A DNA stretch of 64,000 bases from 55-13 sp964501275 (GTDB lineage Bacteria > Armatimonadota > Fimbriimonadia > Fimbriimonadales > Fimbriimonadaceae): positions 3,179 through 67,178 of the forward strand of contig CAZCSP010000023.1 of assembly GCA_964501275.1 (NCBI GenBank). Reading direction: 5' to 3'. Positions within the stretch are counted from its first letter, which is position 1. Every line of letters starts with the position of its first letter. A program made the position numbers and the translations under genes. Shown here piece after piece: positions 15,798-24,424 of the stretch. Below the pieces are notes generated by a model. It worked only from the letters and a program-made list of their open reading frames with translations, had not been told where the DNA came from and made no database searches.

Positions 15798-16907
15798 ATG
15801 GCTACCGACCACTTTGCTCAACGGTATCGCATGGCCGCGTTTTGGGTCATCGCGGGCGCGGTTCTCTTTGGATGTATTGCGATCCTGCTCCCGTTTGTGC
15901 CCGCCCTGCTCTGGGCCGGAGTGCTGACCGTGCTGATGTTCCCCTTCTACCGGCGCTTCCGCAACCGGTGGGGCAAAACCAAGCTTCTGAACGGGGATCG
16001 GGCCGAGACGGCGGCAAGTTTGGCGACGGTGGCCATGACGATCCTCATTGTCATGATCCCCCTGGCTATTATCGGGCTTGGCCTCTTCGCCCAGGTCGGG
16101 GGTATTTCCACCACGTTGGCGGGCGAAGCTGGGAGACCTGCCTTCGAGTCGATCCTTACACAAGCAGACCAAGCCATCCAACCCTTTGTGGACCAGGTTG
16201 GCGGGACCTTCAGCGTGAAGGAGTATGTGATGACCCACCAAGAGGAGCTTTCCCAGGCGCTGAGGGCTCCCATTGCCAAGTTTGCCGGTCAGGCCGGATT
16301 CACCATCCTCACCATCGTCATCGCCCTCTTGACCATGTTCTTCATGCTGCGAGACGGCAAGAGCCTGCTCAAACCCACCTGCGACTTGGTTCCCCTCCCG
16401 CATGAGAAGACCATCGAAATCCTGGAGCGGGTGGCGGAGACGATTCGGGCGGTGTTTATCGGAACGGTATTGGTGGCGTTGATTCAAGGCGCCATCATGG
16501 GACTGACTTTCCTGATCGTCGGTATTCCAAACTCTCTGCTTCTCGGCGTCGCCTGCGCGATCATGGCGATCATCCCCCTGCTGGGTACGCCGGTGATCTA
16601 CATTCCCGTGGCTTTACTGGCAATGTCTCAGGGGAAAACAAACGAGGGGATCGTCATTCTGGTCGTTGGATTTGGCATCGTGAGCCAGATCGACAATATC
16701 CTTAAGCCCTTCCTGATTGGCGGCAGAACCAACCTGCACCCTCTGGCGATCTTCTTTAGCATCCTGGGCGGCGTCCTCTTGATCGGCCCCATCGGGGTCA
16801 TGGCAGGACCGATGTTGCTGACGATTCTGTTGGCTCTGGTAGAGGTGGTCCGATCCTGGGTTGTCGTCGCTCCGACACCTGATCCTGATGCGGCATCGGC
16901 TGCGTAG
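15798..16907 (+). CDS. AI-2E family transporter (PerM/TqsA-like)
   Basis: 369 aa, about eight membrane segments. N-terminal pair (FWVIAGAVLFGCIAILLPFVPALLWAGVLTVL), a soluble central stretch, then TVLVALIQGAIMGLTFLIVGIP and GFGIVSQIDNILKPFLIGGR, the family signature. Members export autoinducer-2 or act as Na+(Li+)/H+ antiporters; role here unresolved. ATG at 15798 preferred over an in-frame TTG two codons upstream. It begins 52 nt after tRNA-Lys. Confidence 0.88.
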   Translation: MATDHFAQRYRMAAFWVIAGAVLFGCIAILLPFVPALLWAGVLTVLMFPFYRRFRNRWGKTKLLNGDRAETAASLATVAMTILIVMIPLAIIGLGLFAQVGGISTTLAGEAGRPAFESILTQADQAIQPFVDQVGGTFSVKEYVMTHQEELSQALRAPIAKFAGQAGFTILTIVIALLTMFFMLRDGKSLLKPTCDLVPLPHEKTIEILERVAETIRAVFIGTVLVALIQGAIMGLTFLIVGIPNSLLLGVACAIMAIIPLLGTPVIYIPVALLAMSQGKTNEGIVILVVGFGIVSQIDNILKPFLIGGRTNLHPLAIFFSILGGVLLIGPIGVMAGPMLLTILLALVEVVRSWVVVAPTPDPDAASAA

Positions 16908-17007
16908 GGCTTTCGGAAGTCGGAGATCGTGGAGAAGGTGCTAAGTGCGAAGTTCTAGGTGGAAGGTGTCTATGCAGGGACACGCCTCATGATGTGCTAC
17001 AAGTTTG

Positions 17008-17036
17008 CGGTGCCGATCTGGAGATCGGCGGTCCAT
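17008..17036 (-). repeat. dispersed GATCTCCAGATC hairpin repeat H2, copy 1
   Basis: GCCGATCT-GG-AGATCGGC-type palindrome with GGTCCAT on one side. Same unit, inverse orientation, at 46788-46826 and 47893-47930. Confidence 0.7.
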
Positions 17037-17058
17037 CAGACCATCAGTCCTTCCGCCT

Positions 17059-17496
17059 TTATTCGCCTAGCTTGAAGACGAGCCTTGCGTTGCCGAGGGC
17101 GATTTCGTCTCCGTCCGTGAGTTCAGCTTCTTCGACCCTTTCAAAATCCGAGCGGAGTAGGAAGGTGCCGTTGGCGGAGCCTAAGTCGGTGATCTTCCAG
17201 ACGCCGTCTTCCAGGGTGATCTTGGCGTGCTTGCGGGAGACGTAGACGCCCTCGGCGATCGAGCCCAGATCGACGTCGATAGGGCCTACGGCGGGATCGA
17301 AACGGCCGATGATGGCGGGGGGCTGGAAGGGGAAGCGGTCGTCGGTCTCGACTCCGCCGCGCTTGATAATGAGAACCGCGCCGGTAACCTCAGCCTGGTC
17401 GGCAACTTCCTCTATCGGCTCGTCTTCCACAACCGCCGTATCCGGGGTCAACTCTTCTTCTTCAACCGAAACTGCCACATTCTGATCGTCTGCCAT
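17059..17496 (-). CDS. FHA-domain protein
   Basis: 145 aa. Acidic N-terminal tail (about 35 residues), then an FHA domain: PPAIIGRFDPAVGPIDVDLG, GVYVSRKHAKITLEDGVWKI, TDLGSANGTFLL and TDGDEIALGNARLVF. These give the GR, SR.H and NG phosphothreonine-binding residues. Binds phosphorylated partners; none is identified nearby. AGGAG precedes the ATG. Confidence 0.93.
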   Translation of the reverse strand: MADDQNVAVSVEEEELTPDTAVVEDEPIEEVADQAEVTGAVLIIKRGGVETDDRFPFQPPAIIGRFDPAVGPIDVDLGSIAEGVYVSRKHAKITLEDGVWKITDLGSANGTFLLRSDFERVEEAELTDGDEIALGNARLVFKLGE

Positions 17497-17601
17497 TCCA
17501 AAACTCCTACGCGTCGATGCCCTCCGGCAATTGCCGAAAGAATACCAATTTAATCGGCGATCTGCTTTCGAAAGAGAGACCGAGGCAACGGCCTGATTCG
17601 T

Positions 17602-18246
17602 TCAGTCCCAAATGGGTAACCCGGATGCAGTCTGCTGGACCAGCAGAGCCAGACCCTCTTGAAGCTGGGCTACGACCGTCTTCCCCGCGGCGATGTTGGA
17701 GATGCTCGTCGCTCCGAGGGGAGAGAGTTCGGCTTTGGGAGACCACTGCACCCCCTCCATCGCCACGCCAGTGCAGGGAAGGATGGGGATGAGGGAGACG
17801 GTGTGGCCGACGCTGGATGCAACCTGGACTGGAAAGCCGGGCCGCACGAACCACGCCAGCCCATCTCGCAACACCAGGCGGCAGGTGGGGTACAGCCTGG
17901 CCGTGCTCTGCAGAGAGGAGAGCACATGGTCGAACCGGTCCCCCTCCAGACCGATGAGGGAGAACTGGGATTGCGCATACCGGCGGCGCACATGGATCAG
18001 GAGTTTGTCGCAGTCGGTGGTCTCCTGGTCCAAATCCTCCTCGATGGGCAGACTGGAGCGTTCGACCACCGGGTCCAAAGAGTCCAAGTCGCCGATGATG
18101 GTGGTCGGGACGATGCCGGAGGCAAGCAGACGGTTGGCGGCTCCATCCGCTGCCACAACGATGTCCGCCGACCTCGCCCAGACCGCCGTCGTTTCGGCAC
18201 TGATATCAGTCCCAGCCAGGACTCCAAGCACCCTTTCTTGAGCCAT
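17602..18246 (-). CDS. thiamine pyrophosphokinase
   Basis: 214 aa. VVAADGAANRLLASGIVPTT, IGDLDSLDP and the EDLDQETTDCDKLL motif, with GLEGDRFDH, are diagnostic of thiamine diphosphokinase (thiamine + ATP to TPP + AMP). The C-terminal thiamine-binding barrel follows. Diverges from dnaA across a 249-bp AT-rich gap with DnaA boxes. Confidence 0.9.
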   Translation of the reverse strand: MAQERVLGVLAGTDISAETTAVWARSADIVVAADGAANRLLASGIVPTTIIGDLDSLDPVVERSSLPIEEDLDQETTDCDKLLIHVRRRYAQSQFSLIGLEGDRFDHVLSSLQSTARLYPTCRLVLRDGLAWFVRPGFPVQVASSVGHTVSLIPILPCTGVAMEGVQWSPKAELSPLGATSISNIAAGKTVVAQLQEGLALLVQQTASGLPIWD

Positions 18247-18495
18247 TAACCGCTAGTTAACCCTACTCGGGCCAAGGGAGTAGACACCTGTGTATAAGAT
18301 GGAGTGTTTGTACTTGGAAGATGAGATTATCATCGAAAAATCGCGGAAAATCATATTGAATAGGTCTCAATGGGAATCAGTGAGCGATACACGCCGACAG
18401 GCGCCCATAAAATGGTTCCGTCGTCCTGGTCCAATGCCGTCAACCGTGTGTATAATCCCATTCCCCGCGGCCAATTTGGCCCTTTGCAGGCAGCA
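18247..18495 (+). promoter_or_regulatory. dnaA upstream region with two DnaA boxes; candidate oriC or autoregulatory site
   Basis: TGTGTATAA (DnaA box TTATACACA on the other strand) occurs at 18289-18297 and 18446-18454, same orientation, starts 157 bp apart, about 15 helical turns. The second box overlaps a perfect TATAAT (18450-18455), the likely -10 of dnaA. Between them is an AT-rich stretch (about 18295-18380, with GAGATTATCATCG and GAAAATCATATTGAATAGG). Only two near-consensus boxes were found, fewer than in most origins. Confidence 0.55.
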
Positions 18496-19866
18496 ATGAA
18501 CGACCAGTATTCTTTAGAGGACTCCGATGACCATATTCAACTCCGAACCGCATGGACCCAAGTCACCAAGAGAATCGGCGCAACCCTGCCCAGCCAGTCG
18601 TTCGAACGATTTATCCGCCCGTTAAAGCCCGTCGCCCTCACCGAGGAGTGCGCCACGATCAGCGCCCCCGGCCAGTTTGTCCAAGAGTGGGTCAACGCCC
18701 GTTGTCTGACGATGTTGGAGGCTTTTCTTTCCGACGAGATCGGTAGGCCGCTTCGCGTGGCGCTGGTTTGGGAAGCCCGGGAGAAACCGACGACCAAGGC
18801 GACCGAACCGATGGTCGCTGCGCCAGTAGTGGAGAAGAGCGACTTCCGACCTAACGCTCGCTACACCTTCGAATCCTTTGTAGTGGGGCAAAGCAACCGC
18901 ATGGCCCATGCCGGAGCGCGGGCGGTGGCCTCCGAGCCCGGATCGCGCTATAACCCGCTTTTCATCTGCGGTCCCAGCGGACTAGGCAAGACCCACCTGC
19001 TCCATGCCATCGCCCGCGAAGTCTTGGCGACGCATCCCAAATTCAACCTAGCCTATGTAACGGCTCAGCAGTTCGCCGAGGAGTTCGTGGGAGCGCTCCA
19101 GACCAACCGGGTCGATAGTTTCCGCCGCGGGTTGCGAAGTGTGAACTTGTGGCTGATCGACGACATCCAGTTCATCGCCGGGAAGGACAAGACCCAAGAG
19201 GAGGTCTTCCACACGTTCAACCACCTGTACTCGCTTGGCAAGCAGATCGTCATCTGCTCCGACCGGGCTCCCCGCGAACTGCACATGATGGACGAGCGGC
19301 TCCGCTCCCGGTTCGAGGCGGGCCTGGTGGCCGATATCCAGATGCCCGACACCGAGACGCGGTGCGCGATCATTCAGAGCAAGGCGGCTCATGAAAGACT
19401 GGACCTTCTGCACGAGGTTGCTTTCTATCTGGCAGAGAACGTTCCCGGCAACATCAGACAGCTAGAGGGAGCGCTGACCAAGCTCACGGTGCAAGCGAGC
19501 CTGGAAGAGCGCCCGCTGGAACTCTCCTTGGCCCAGGCGATGGTAGAGAAGTACTACAAGGGAACTCTAGAGAAGCCGGCGGTCTCGGAGATCATCGGCA
19601 CCGTTAGCAAGCAGTTCAAGATTCCGGTTGAAGATATTTTAGGCACCTCGCGCAAGGCTCCCATCGTCGAGGCTCGCCACGTGGCGGTCTACATGACACG
19701 GGAGATCACAGGCGACTCTTGGAAGCACATTGGCTCCCAGTTTGGCAACCGAGACCACACCTCGATGATGCACGGCTACCAGAAGGTTCAGGAGATGATG
19801 ATCCACGACAAGAACCTGAAGACCGTGGTGAAGACCATGATCCGCAACCTGTATCCCAACGCCTAG
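18496..19866 (+). CDS. dnaA: chromosomal replication initiator DnaA
   Basis: 456 aa, standard length. Domain I: LRTAWTQVTKRIGATLPSQS; short linker; AAA+ domain with Walker A GPSGLGKTH (about 159-167) and Walker B LIDDIQF (about 220); domain IV with NRDHTSMMHGYQKV near the C-terminus. Start chosen at 18496 because domain I begins there; an in-frame ATG at 18370 would place the TATAAT and DnaA box inside the gene. Upstream boxes imply autoregulation. dnaN, recF and gyrB are not adjacent. Confidence 0.97.
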   Translation: MNDQYSLEDSDDHIQLRTAWTQVTKRIGATLPSQSFERFIRPLKPVALTEECATISAPGQFVQEWVNARCLTMLEAFLSDEIGRPLRVALVWEAREKPTTKATEPMVAAPVVEKSDFRPNARYTFESFVVGQSNRMAHAGARAVASEPGSRYNPLFICGPSGLGKTHLLHAIAREVLATHPKFNLAYVTAQQFAEEFVGALQTNRVDSFRRGLRSVNLWLIDDIQFIAGKDKTQEEVFHTFNHLYSLGKQIVICSDRAPRELHMMDERLRSRFEAGLVADIQMPDTETRCAIIQSKAAHERLDLLHEVAFYLAENVPGNIRQLEGALTKLTVQASLEERPLELSLAQAMVEKYYKGTLEKPAVSEIIGTVSKQFKIPVEDILGTSRKAPIVEARHVAVYMTREITGDSWKHIGSQFGNRDHTSMMHGYQKVQEMMIHDKNLKTVVKTMIRNLYPNA

Positions 19867-19868
19867 CC

Positions 19869-20612
19869 ATGAAACTCGCCGACATGACCTGGCCGGAAGT
19901 CGATGCCCTATCGAAGAAGGTCGTCGTGGTCATCCCAACCGGGTCCTTGGAACAGCATGGCCCCCACCTGCCGCTTTTCACGGATTCAATCTTGGCGACC
20001 GGGGTGGCCGCGGCCGCGGAGGCAGTCATCCCGGACAAGGTCCTCCTGGTTCCAACTTTGTGGCTGGGGGCCAGCGCCCATCATATGGCGTTTGCCGGGT
20101 CGCTCACGGCGTCTTTTGAAACCTACATCGCCCATATTCAGGACGTGGTTGGTTCATTGATCCACCATGGATTCCAGCGGTTCTTCCTTTTGAACGGGCA
20201 CGGGGGAAATGCCGAGCCGAATGGGATCGCGATGCGAAAGCTGAAGGCCCAATGTCCCAACCTGGTTTTCGGGCATAGCGGTTACTACACCTTCTGTGAG
20301 CAGGAAGCCGCCCATGTTTTGGAGGGCCTCACGAAGACCATTCGCCACGCCTGCGAAGCCGAAGCCAGCCTGATGATGCACCTTCGACCGGACCTGGTGC
20401 GCAAGGACAAGATTCGGGATGACGGCCTGGCGTGCGATCCACCCATCCAAGGCTTGGTCCACCACTTCGACGAGATCACCGAGCAGGGATCCCTTGGCTA
20501 CGCCAGCTATGCGACTGCCGACAAGGGCCGGATCCTCTTCGACGCCGCCGTCGCCGGGGTCGTCAAGAATTTGTCGGCGATTTACGATGGATACGTTTTT
20601 GTGGGCGGTTAA
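19869..20612 (+). CDS. creatininase-family amidohydrolase
   Basis: 247 aa. IPTGSLEQHGPHLPLFTDS is the metal-binding signature (E, H, D), followed by FFLLNGHGGN and ACEAEASLMMHLRPDLV. The family includes creatininase and enzymes of mycofactocin or FAPy deformylation; the substrate here is unknown. ATG is 2 nt after the dnaA stop, suggesting co-transcription, although the pairing has no obvious functional logic. Confidence 0.88.
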   Translation: MKLADMTWPEVDALSKKVVVVIPTGSLEQHGPHLPLFTDSILATGVAAAAEAVIPDKVLLVPTLWLGASAHHMAFAGSLTASFETYIAHIQDVVGSLIHHGFQRFFLLNGHGGNAEPNGIAMRKLKAQCPNLVFGHSGYYTFCEQEAAHVLEGLTKTIRHACEAEASLMMHLRPDLVRKDKIRDDGLACDPPIQGLVHHFDEITEQGSLGYASYATADKGRILFDAAVAGVVKNLSAIYDGYVFVGG

Positions 20613-20660
20613 GGTAACTTCCATGCAGTCCGCAGTCGGTTGGACGAGAAGGAGAACGGA

Positions 20661-21236
20661 ATGGCAATTCGAAAACTGGCGGCCCTCGGGGTTGCCTCGG
20701 CATTGATGGCGGCAACGGTATCCGCCCAAAGCAACGATCAAAAGCCTGAGAAGGCGCGGAATAACCTTGGGATCAAGGCGGGGCTCTACGTTCCCACCGG
20801 CTCCCTTGTCCGCGATGTTTTCGGGTCGTCGATCTTCGTCTTCGGCATTTCGTTCGACGACTTCTCCCGGCAGGCAGACAAGTGGCGTCTGACGGTGGAC
20901 TTCGACTTTATCACGGGTCAAAAGGACGGCAACAAGTTCTTCGCCGCGCCGGTGACGGCGTCGGTGGGCCGCGTCTTTGGCTCACCTGAAGACCACTTCC
21001 GACCGTATGTGCGGTTCGGTGCGGGAGTTGCCTATTTCGACTATAGCATCAACCATCCTGATACTTCGGAGAGGTTCTCCACCAAGCGCGGCGGATTCAG
21101 CGCGGATGCTGAAGTGGGCTTTTTTGTTGGCGACAAGTTCCGGCTTGCGGCAAAGTATGTGTGGTTCTCCAAAGTGGACGACTTCGACTTCGGCGGACTC
21201 CAGATCACCGCGACTTACAACATCCTGAAGTTCTAG
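20661..21236 (+). CDS. outer-membrane beta-barrel protein
   Basis: 191 aa with signal peptide (MAIRKLAALGVASALMAATVSAQ). Alternating amphipathic strands (NLGIKAGLYVPTG, WRLTVDFDFITGQ, RPYVRFGAGVAYFDYSI, FRLAAKYVWFSK, GLQITATYNILKF) fit an eight-stranded OmpW/OprF-like barrel. AAGGAG lies 8 nt before the ATG. No catalytic motif. A perfect 25-bp inverted repeat follows the stop. Confidence 0.8.
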   Translation: MAIRKLAALGVASALMAATVSAQSNDQKPEKARNNLGIKAGLYVPTGSLVRDVFGSSIFVFGISFDDFSRQADKWRLTVDFDFITGQKDGNKFFAAPVTASVGRVFGSPEDHFRPYVRFGAGVAYFDYSINHPDTSERFSTKRGGFSADAEVGFFVGDKFRLAAKYVWFSKVDDFDFGGLQITATYNILKF

Positions 21237-21248
21237 GGATCGCCGCTT

Positions 21249-21332
21249 CTGTAGGCGGGGGATGTATTGTGCCGCCGCCCTCTTGCCGATCCAGCCGGAA
21301 TTGCGGGGGCACAATACATCCCCCGCCTACAG
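21249..21332. repeat. perfect 25-bp inverted repeat with 34-bp loop
   Basis: Left arm 21249-21273 and right arm 21308-21332 are exact reverse complements, starting CTGTAGGCGGGGGATG. It may act as a terminator-like or mRNA-stabilising hairpin after the barrel gene. A related half-unit lies at about 13127-13155 inside element copy 1. Confidence 0.85.
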
Positions 21333-21382
21333 AGGGACCTTTTCGCGACTACAACGCGCTTTGTCGTTCATGATAGGAACGG

Positions 21383-22648
21383 ATGTCCAAAGGTCTAGAA
21401 ACGCTGGAACCAGAAATAGAGAAGGCAGTTCTCGTTGTCGTCAATCAGGACGAGGACGAGGATACGATCGTAGAGAACGAACTGGAGGGGTTGTGCGAAG
21501 CGGCAGGGGTGGAGCCCCTGGCCGTTATTCGCCAACGCCTGGACCGCCCCTACAAGGGAACCTACGTGGGCACCGGCAAGGTGGAGGAAATCGGGGCTCT
21601 GGCCAAGGAGTTGGACGCCGACCTGGTCCTGATCGACGGTGAAGTCAGCGGGATGCAGCAGCGCAACTTGGAGAAGGCGTTCGAGCGGAAGGTGATCGAC
21701 CGCACCCAGTTGATCCTCGACATCTTTGCCGGACGCGCCCGCACCAAGGAGGGCATGCTTCAGGTGGAGTTGGCCCAACTCACCTACATGATGCCCAAGC
21801 TCATGTCGGTCTACACCAAGTTTGAGCGTCAAAAGGGCGGCATCGGAATGCGCGGCCCTGGTGAGACCAAGCTTGAGTCCGACCGGCGGATGGTGCGCGA
21901 CAAGATATCGAAGCTGAAGCACGAGATCGAGGACGTCAAGCGGGTTCGAGACCAACAACGCGCCAGTCGCCGCAAGTACCCCTTTCCTTTCGCTTCCATC
22001 GTGGGTTACACGAGCGCCGGGAAGTCCACGCTCATGAACCGTCTGGCGGGAACCGACGTGCTGGTGGATGCGATGCCGTTCGCAACCTTGGACCCTACGA
22101 CCCGAAAGGTGGACCTGCCTGACGGGTATGCGCTTTTCCTGACGGACACCGTCGGCTTCATCCGCAACCTGCCTACCCATCTGGTCGCCGCCTTCCGGTC
22201 CACGTTGGAGGAAGCGACCCACGCCGACTTCATCATCCATGTGATCGACATCAGCACCCCCGCCTGGGAGATTCAGCGGGACGCGGTGATCGAGACTTTG
22301 GAGCAGCTTGACGCAGGGGACAAGCCTATCCTCACGGTCTTCAACAAGATCGACGCCGTCGAGAATCCTCACTTGGCCACCGAACTGGTCGCCGAATGGC
22401 CCAACTCGGTCGCCATCAGCGCCGCCACCGGCAAAGGCATGGAAGACCTCCTCCTCGCCATCCGCAAGCAAGTTCAAAGCCTGCTAGGCTGGGTCAAAGC
22501 CCTCGTGCCCTATTCCGAGCCCAGCGTGGTGCAAGACTGCTACGACTTTGGAAGGGTTCACAAGGTGGAATATCGGGAGGACGGCATCTATGTGGAGGCC
22601 GAGTTGGTGGCTGAGATGCGGCAGAAGCTGGCGAAGTATGAGGTGTAA
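21383..22648 (+). CDS. hflX: ribosome-associated GTPase HflX
   Basis: 421 aa. N-terminal HflX domain with GTGKVEEIGALAKELDADLVL, then GPGETKLESDRR, helical linker, G1 GYTSAGKST, G3 DTVGFI and G4 FNKID. HflX splits stalled or stressed ribosomes. GGAACGG precedes the ATG. Confidence 0.97.
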   Translation: MSKGLETLEPEIEKAVLVVVNQDEDEDTIVENELEGLCEAAGVEPLAVIRQRLDRPYKGTYVGTGKVEEIGALAKELDADLVLIDGEVSGMQQRNLEKAFERKVIDRTQLILDIFAGRARTKEGMLQVELAQLTYMMPKLMSVYTKFERQKGGIGMRGPGETKLESDRRMVRDKISKLKHEIEDVKRVRDQQRASRRKYPFPFASIVGYTSAGKSTLMNRLAGTDVLVDAMPFATLDPTTRKVDLPDGYALFLTDTVGFIRNLPTHLVAAFRSTLEEATHADFIIHVIDISTPAWEIQRDAVIETLEQLDAGDKPILTVFNKIDAVENPHLATELVAEWPNSVAISAATGKGMEDLLLAIRKQVQSLLGWVKALVPYSEPSVVQDCYDFGRVHKVEYREDGIYVEAELVAEMRQKLAKYEV

Positions 22649-22652
22649 GTGT

Positions 22653-22696
22653 CATGGGCAGCCTGCCCATGCGTCCCGTGACCTGCCAGGTCATGG
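22653..22696. repeat. 44-bp double-hairpin repeat H1 left of prmC
   Basis: Two adjacent palindromes: CATGGGCAGCCTGCCCATG and GTGACCTGCCAGGTCATGG. The inverted partner is at 23699-23742 on the other side of prmC (41 of 44 bases the same). The rest of the 237-bp gap holds further hairpins (GGGCGTCCCGCCC; AAGACCGTCCCGGTCTTGG). Confidence 0.8.
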
Positions 22697-22885
22697 TTTG
22701 CTTATATTTGCAGCAAACACTCGGCTTGCGACCCCTACCCTTCCCTTCCCCTGTGGCATGGGCGTCCCGCCCATGGTTTTCAAGACCGTCCCGGTCTTGG
22801 GTTACTTGTACTTGCTACAAACGCTCTGCGGGAGAACCCCCACCCTGCCCTCCCCCTACACGTTCCTCGCAGGGGGAGGCTCCTT

Positions 22886-23704
22886 TTGAACCTCCACGAT
22901 TGGCTCCAACAAGCCACAGACCGCCTTGCCCAGGCCGGAATCGATTCGTCGCGATTGGAAGCCCAAATGCTTGCCTCCCACGTCTTCAGGGTGGATAGAA
23001 CCTGGATCGTTGCCCACCCTGAGGCAGAGATCAATGAGCTTGCGGCGGAGACTCTCCTCCAGAGGCGTGAAAGTCGGGAGCCCTTGGCCTATATCCTAGG
23101 TTGGCGGGAGTTCTATGGGCGGCGATTTGGGGTGGCGTCGGGGGTTTTGATCCCTCGGCAAGAGACCGAGGTATTGCTGGAGGCAGCCCTGGATACCGTG
23201 GGCCGGGGGCCAGTCTTGGATTTGGGGACAGGTAGCGGATGCCTTGCGGTCAGTTTGAAATTGGAGCGTCCCGAGGTCGAGGTCTGGGCCTCCGACATCT
23301 CGCCCGCCGCCCTGAAGATCGCTCGTCGGAATGCGGAGACACATCAAGCCGAGGTGCGATTTATCGAGTCCGACCTTTTCCAGAGCTTCCCTGACATCCG
23401 ATTCGAGCAGATCGTCTCTAACCCCCCCTATATCGCCGACGCCGAAAAGCTGATGCCGGAAGTGCAGGGGCACGAACCCGCGTCCGCCCTCTTCTCCGGC
23501 CCTACTGGGCTGGAGTTCTATGAGCGGTTGGCTCAGGAGGCGGCGAGGTTCCTGTTGCAAGGCGGTAAGTTGGCGGTAGAGGTGGGGCGGGGGCAGGCTG
23601 GGCCGGTGACGGAACTTCTGATGGCTCATGGATGGTTGGTGGACCGGGTGATTCCCGACTTGGCGGGCATTGAGCGAGTGGTGGTAGCTGCAAACCATCC
23701 ATGA
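22886..23704 (+). CDS. prmC: peptide chain release factor N5-glutamine methyltransferase
   Basis: 272 aa. N-terminal helical RF-binding domain, SAM site VLDLGTGSGCLAVSL, and the catalytic NPPY motif (QIVSNPPYIAD). Methylates the GGQ glutamine of RF1/RF2. TTG start with AGGGGGAGG at 22871-22879. The stop codon lies inside the right-hand H1 repeat, so the last residues (NHP) come from repeat sequence. prfA is not adjacent. Confidence 0.94.
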   Translation: MNLHDWLQQATDRLAQAGIDSSRLEAQMLASHVFRVDRTWIVAHPEAEINELAAETLLQRRESREPLAYILGWREFYGRRFGVASGVLIPRQETEVLLEAALDTVGRGPVLDLGTGSGCLAVSLKLERPEVEVWASDISPAALKIARRNAETHQAEVRFIESDLFQSFPDIRFEQIVSNPPYIADAEKLMPEVQGHEPASALFSGPTGLEFYERLAQEAARFLLQGGKLAVEVGRGQAGPVTELLMAHGWLVDRVIPDLAGIERVVVAANHP

Positions 23705-23742
23705 CCTAACAGGTCATGGGACGCATGGGCAGGCTGCCCATG
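23699..23742. repeat. 44-bp double-hairpin repeat H1 right of prmC, inverted
   Basis: Reverse complement of 22653-22696 with three changes, all in the second palindrome. Overlaps the prmC stop codon. A decayed relative may lie near 26745-26785. Confidence 0.8.
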
Positions 23743-23769
23743 CCACTTGTCCTGCCATAATCTAGGCAT

Positions 23770-24303
23770 ATGGAGATCGTCGTCCCGGACGAGTTCAAGT
23801 ACCTGTACGCGCAGAGCAGGCAGCGGCCCGTCGTGAAAATCCCCGCTCCGGTCCTGCGGCAGAAGGCGGAGGCCGTTGGAAAAATCGCCCGGAAGCATGC
23901 CTTGCTGGCGGAAGACATGATCCGCATCATGAAGCGGGCGAACGGCGTCGGGTTGGCGGCTCCGCAAGTGGGCGTTGGAAGCCGGATTTTCGTGATGGCC
24001 CCCGAGGGGATGCGTCCCGTCGCTATGATCAACCCGGTGATCGTCAAGGCGCAAGGGGAGCAGATTGGGCAGGAGGGTTGCCTCTCCATCCCCGGCCTCT
24101 ATGGAGATGTGAAGCGGGCCGAGTATGTGGAGATCGAAGCCCAGGACACCCGAGGCCGCACGTTTCGCTATGAGTTGGAAGGGATGCATGCACGAGTCGC
24201 CCAGCACGAGATCGACCATCTGGATGGCATCCTCTTCATCGACAAAGTAGACCCCGCCACCCTCCACTGGTCGCACCCTGATCGAGAGGAGGCGGTGGAC
24301 TAA
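23770..24303 (+). CDS. def: peptide deformylase
   Basis: 177 aa. All three motifs: GVGLAAPQVG, EGCLSIPG and HEIDHLDG, giving the Cys-His-His metal site and catalytic Glu. Removes formyl from nascent N-termini; fmt follows, the usual partnership. CATAAT (23756-23761) lies 8 nt before the ATG and no ribosome site is seen, so a leaderless start is possible. Confidence 0.96.
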   Translation: MEIVVPDEFKYLYAQSRQRPVVKIPAPVLRQKAEAVGKIARKHALLAEDMIRIMKRANGVGLAAPQVGVGSRIFVMAPEGMRPVAMINPVIVKAQGEQIGQEGCLSIPGLYGDVKRAEYVEIEAQDTRGRTFRYELEGMHARVAQHEIDHLDGILFIDKVDPATLHWSHPDREEAVD

Positions 24304-24424
24304 GGGGTAGGGAATGAGGCATGGAGGGAATAAGGCAAACCCAAGATGAACTCATGAGGAACCGACTACGTAATTTTCCTCCTTTCCGCTTTCCCTAATT
24401 CTCTTCATCCCTCATTTCCTTCCC

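Noticed and set aside
18370..18495. Upstream in-frame extension of dnaA
   Set aside because: It would translate through the promoter and a DnaA box, and DnaA domain I begins only after 18496.
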